Source: Nitrosarchaeum sp. (GTDB taxonomy: Archaea > Thermoproteota > Nitrososphaeria > Nitrososphaerales > Nitrosopumilaceae). Taken from it: a DNA stretch of 6,152 nucleotides. This document shows, piece by piece, positions 5,613-6,152 of the stretch (position 1 is its first letter; each line of letters opens with the position of its first letter). The position numbers and the translations under genes are program-made. Below the pieces are notes generated by a model, which saw nothing but the letters and a program-made list of their open reading frames with translations, did no database searches and was not told the DNA's origin. The DNA lies in the NCBI GenBank assembly GCA_009697485.1, contig SICY01000055.1, positions 1-6,152 on the forward strand, given 5' to 3'.

Positions 5613-5777
5613 CTATTTTTTCATTTTCGCTTTATTTCTAAGTTCTTTTCTTTTCTCTTTAACTTCAGGTCTTGCGTAATACTCTTTCATACGTTCTTTC
5701 TGTTTCTCTTTAACTTCAGGTCTTGAGAAATACTCTTTCATGTATTTTTTCTGTTTCGCTTTATCCTTATACGGCAA
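5613..5777 (-). CDS. Small lysine-rich protein with two 17-residue tandem repeats
   Basis: This 54-residue frame starts at the TTG at 5777 and begins MPYKDKAKQKKY. It then carries two tandem units, MKEYFSRPEVKEKQKER and MKEYYARPEVKEKRKEL, and ends RNKAKMKK. About half the residues are charged, mostly lysine, glutamate and arginine, predicting a long basic helix or coiled coil with no membrane segment. The YKDK...Q-x-x-Y...RPEVK style resembles short repeat proteins I recall from phages and archaea, whose function is unknown; that recall is not a database result. TTG is the only start before an in-frame TGA; ATG at 5741 would give 42 residues and lose the non-repeat head. No clear ribosome binding site is seen. 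The strong codon-level repeat and protein-like composition argue for coding on this strand. Confidence 0.6.
   Translation of the reverse strand: MPYKDKAKQKKYMKEYFSRPEVKEKQKERMKEYYARPEVKEKRKELRNKAKMKK
5640..5741 (-). repeat. Two tandem 51-base repeats within the lysine-rich gene
   Basis: Copy 1 is 5741-5691 and copy 2 is 5690-5640, both starting at ATG AAA GAG TAT. They match at 45 of 51 positions by my count, with a period of exactly 17 codons. The codons for ARPEVKEK/SRPEVKEK are almost unchanged. A weaker partial echo joins the ends of the gene (AAAGCGAAA near 5760 and again near 5624). Confidence 0.85.
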
Positions 5778-5792
5778 TATTCATAATCTTAT

Positions 5793-5802
5793 TTTCTAGA
5801 AA
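5793..5802. promoter_or_regulatory. Palindrome TTTCTAGAAA upstream of the lysine-rich gene
   Basis: This perfect 10-base palindrome is centred about 20 bases before the TTG at 5777, with a second small palindrome CTTAAG at 5803-5808. The position would suit an operator overlapping the promoter, but 10-base palindromes are common in AT-rich DNA. Confidence 0.25.
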
Positions 5803-5821
5803 CTTAAGGATTTAGGAATGA

Positions 5822-5834
5822 AAAGAGTTTAGAA
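5822..5834 (-). repeat. 13-base motif, copy 2 (3' flank of the SHOCT gene)
   Basis: The minus strand reads TTCTAAACTCTTT, two bases after the TAA stop at 5839-5837, identical to 5599-5611. The flanks also partly match (TAGATT versus TAAATT before it). Confidence 0.6.
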
Positions 5835-5836
5835 AT

Positions 5837-6037
5837 TTATTTTAAATCTTCTTTTATCTTGTCAAATTCTTCTTTAGTGATTTCACCTTTTGCCAGTCTC
5901 ATTTTTAAAACAGTTAAAGGCTCATCATCGGTTTTTGATAATCCATCAAACTGTTTTTTACGTTTAGGGAGTTGGATTAAAGATATTATCAGGGTAGGAA
6001 GACTTAGTATGATGCCAATTGGATTCTCTACTGTCAA
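5837..6037 (-). CDS. Small membrane protein with C-terminal SHOCT-like domain
   Basis: From the TTG at 6037 this gives 66 residues. Residues 6-23 (PIGIILSLPTLIISLIQL) are a hydrophobic membrane segment, followed by basic PKRKKQ and a short linker. The last 29 residues (EPLTVLKMRLAKGEITKEEF onward) match the SHOCT pattern: L-x-x-L-x-x-x-x-x-x-G-x-I-T-x-E-E-F. SHOCT is a short C-terminal helical domain thought to mediate oligomerisation. The frame stays open upstream to 6145 and there encodes a second hydrophobic stretch (FYLTVIIIIGGSFTLIASL), so the real protein probably has two membrane helices. No ATG or GTG exists in that extension. The frame closes at a TAA within the 14-base tandem repeat. 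The gene may therefore be 5'-disrupted, start at an unusual codon, or be controlled by repeat number. Confidence 0.65.
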   Translation of the reverse strand: MTVENPIGIILSLPTLIISLIQLPKRKKQFDGLSKTDDEPLTVLKMRLAKGEITKEEFDKIKEDLK

Positions 6038-6112
6038 ACTAGCAATTAGCGTAAAGGAACCGCCAATAATAATAATTACGGTAAGATAGAAATCAAATTT
6101 AATTGATTTTGG

Positions 6113-6152
6113 TGATTTTACTGCTGTGATTTTACTGCTGTGATTTTACTGC
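6113..6152. repeat. 14-base tandem repeat TGATTTTACTGCTG (about 2.9 copies, runs off the edge)
   Basis: There are two perfect copies (6113-6126, 6127-6140) and 12 bases of a third. A degenerate start of a further unit (TGATTTTGG) lies at 6104-6112. The period is not a multiple of three, so each copy shifts the reading frame. The total length of the array cannot be known from this window. Confidence 0.9.

Noticed and set aside
5584..5679. Plus-strand 31-residue frame (MQIIQKEF..., phenylalanine/leucine-rich) following the orphan TATA box
   Set aside because: Its hydrophobic content is what the antisense of a lysine/glutamate-rich gene gives; the minus strand has the codon-register repeat. It remains a remote possibility.
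5859..6089. Plus-strand 76-residue open frame
   Set aside because: Antisense to the SHOCT gene, whose minus-strand product shows a membrane helix and a clear domain pattern.
5640..6152. Possible CRISPR-like or origin repeats
   Set aside because: The 51-base units are adjacent and coding with no spacers; the 14-base units are directly tandem. Neither has CRISPR architecture, and there is no Cdc6/Orc1 gene or ORB-like site nearby.

Overview
The window looks like ammonia-oxidising thaumarchaeal (Nitrososphaerota, Nitrosopumilus-like) chromosome. The DNA is AT-rich. It carries archaeal informational genes (a TFB-type initiation factor, Gar1, SRP19, ribosomal protein S8e), an archaeal ScpA/ScpB pair and a SUF ATPase. 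Several genes have a TATA-like box centred about 26-27 bases upstream of the start codon, as expected for leaderless archaeal transcripts. The lineage is inferred from gene content and protein style; no 16S or marker search was possible.

Layout. Bases 1-4347 are almost entirely minus-strand genes, read from high to low coordinates as short operons: scpA-scpB (4347-3041), rps8e-SRP19 (2976-2292), gar1-tfb (2217-998, with an ATGA overlap), sufC (907-137), and the 5' end of a small DUF167-like gene that runs off the left edge (85-1). The one clear plus-strand gene is a zinc-dependent medium-chain alcohol dehydrogenase. It is divergent from scpA across a shared promoter region. Its start is better placed at 4443 than at the upstream in-frame ATG at 4380.

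Bases 5496-6152 have a different, accessory character. They hold a TATA box followed by a strong hairpin (possible small RNA), a 54-residue lysine-rich protein built from two near-identical 17-residue units, a small membrane protein with a C-terminal SHOCT-like domain, a 13-base motif repeated just after both stop codons, and a perfect 14-base tandem repeat running off the right edge. That tandem repeat may interrupt or shift the 5' end of the SHOCT gene.

How the genes work together. The left two-thirds are housekeeping: Fe-S cluster assembly (SufC), transcription initiation (TFB), rRNA pseudouridylation (Gar1), protein targeting (SRP19), translation (S8e) and chromosome organisation (ScpA/ScpB with SMC). 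The dehydrogenase is a metabolic gene not obviously linked to these. I found no tRNA, rRNA, CRISPR array, transposase or toxin-antitoxin pair. The least explained sequence is 5520-6152.
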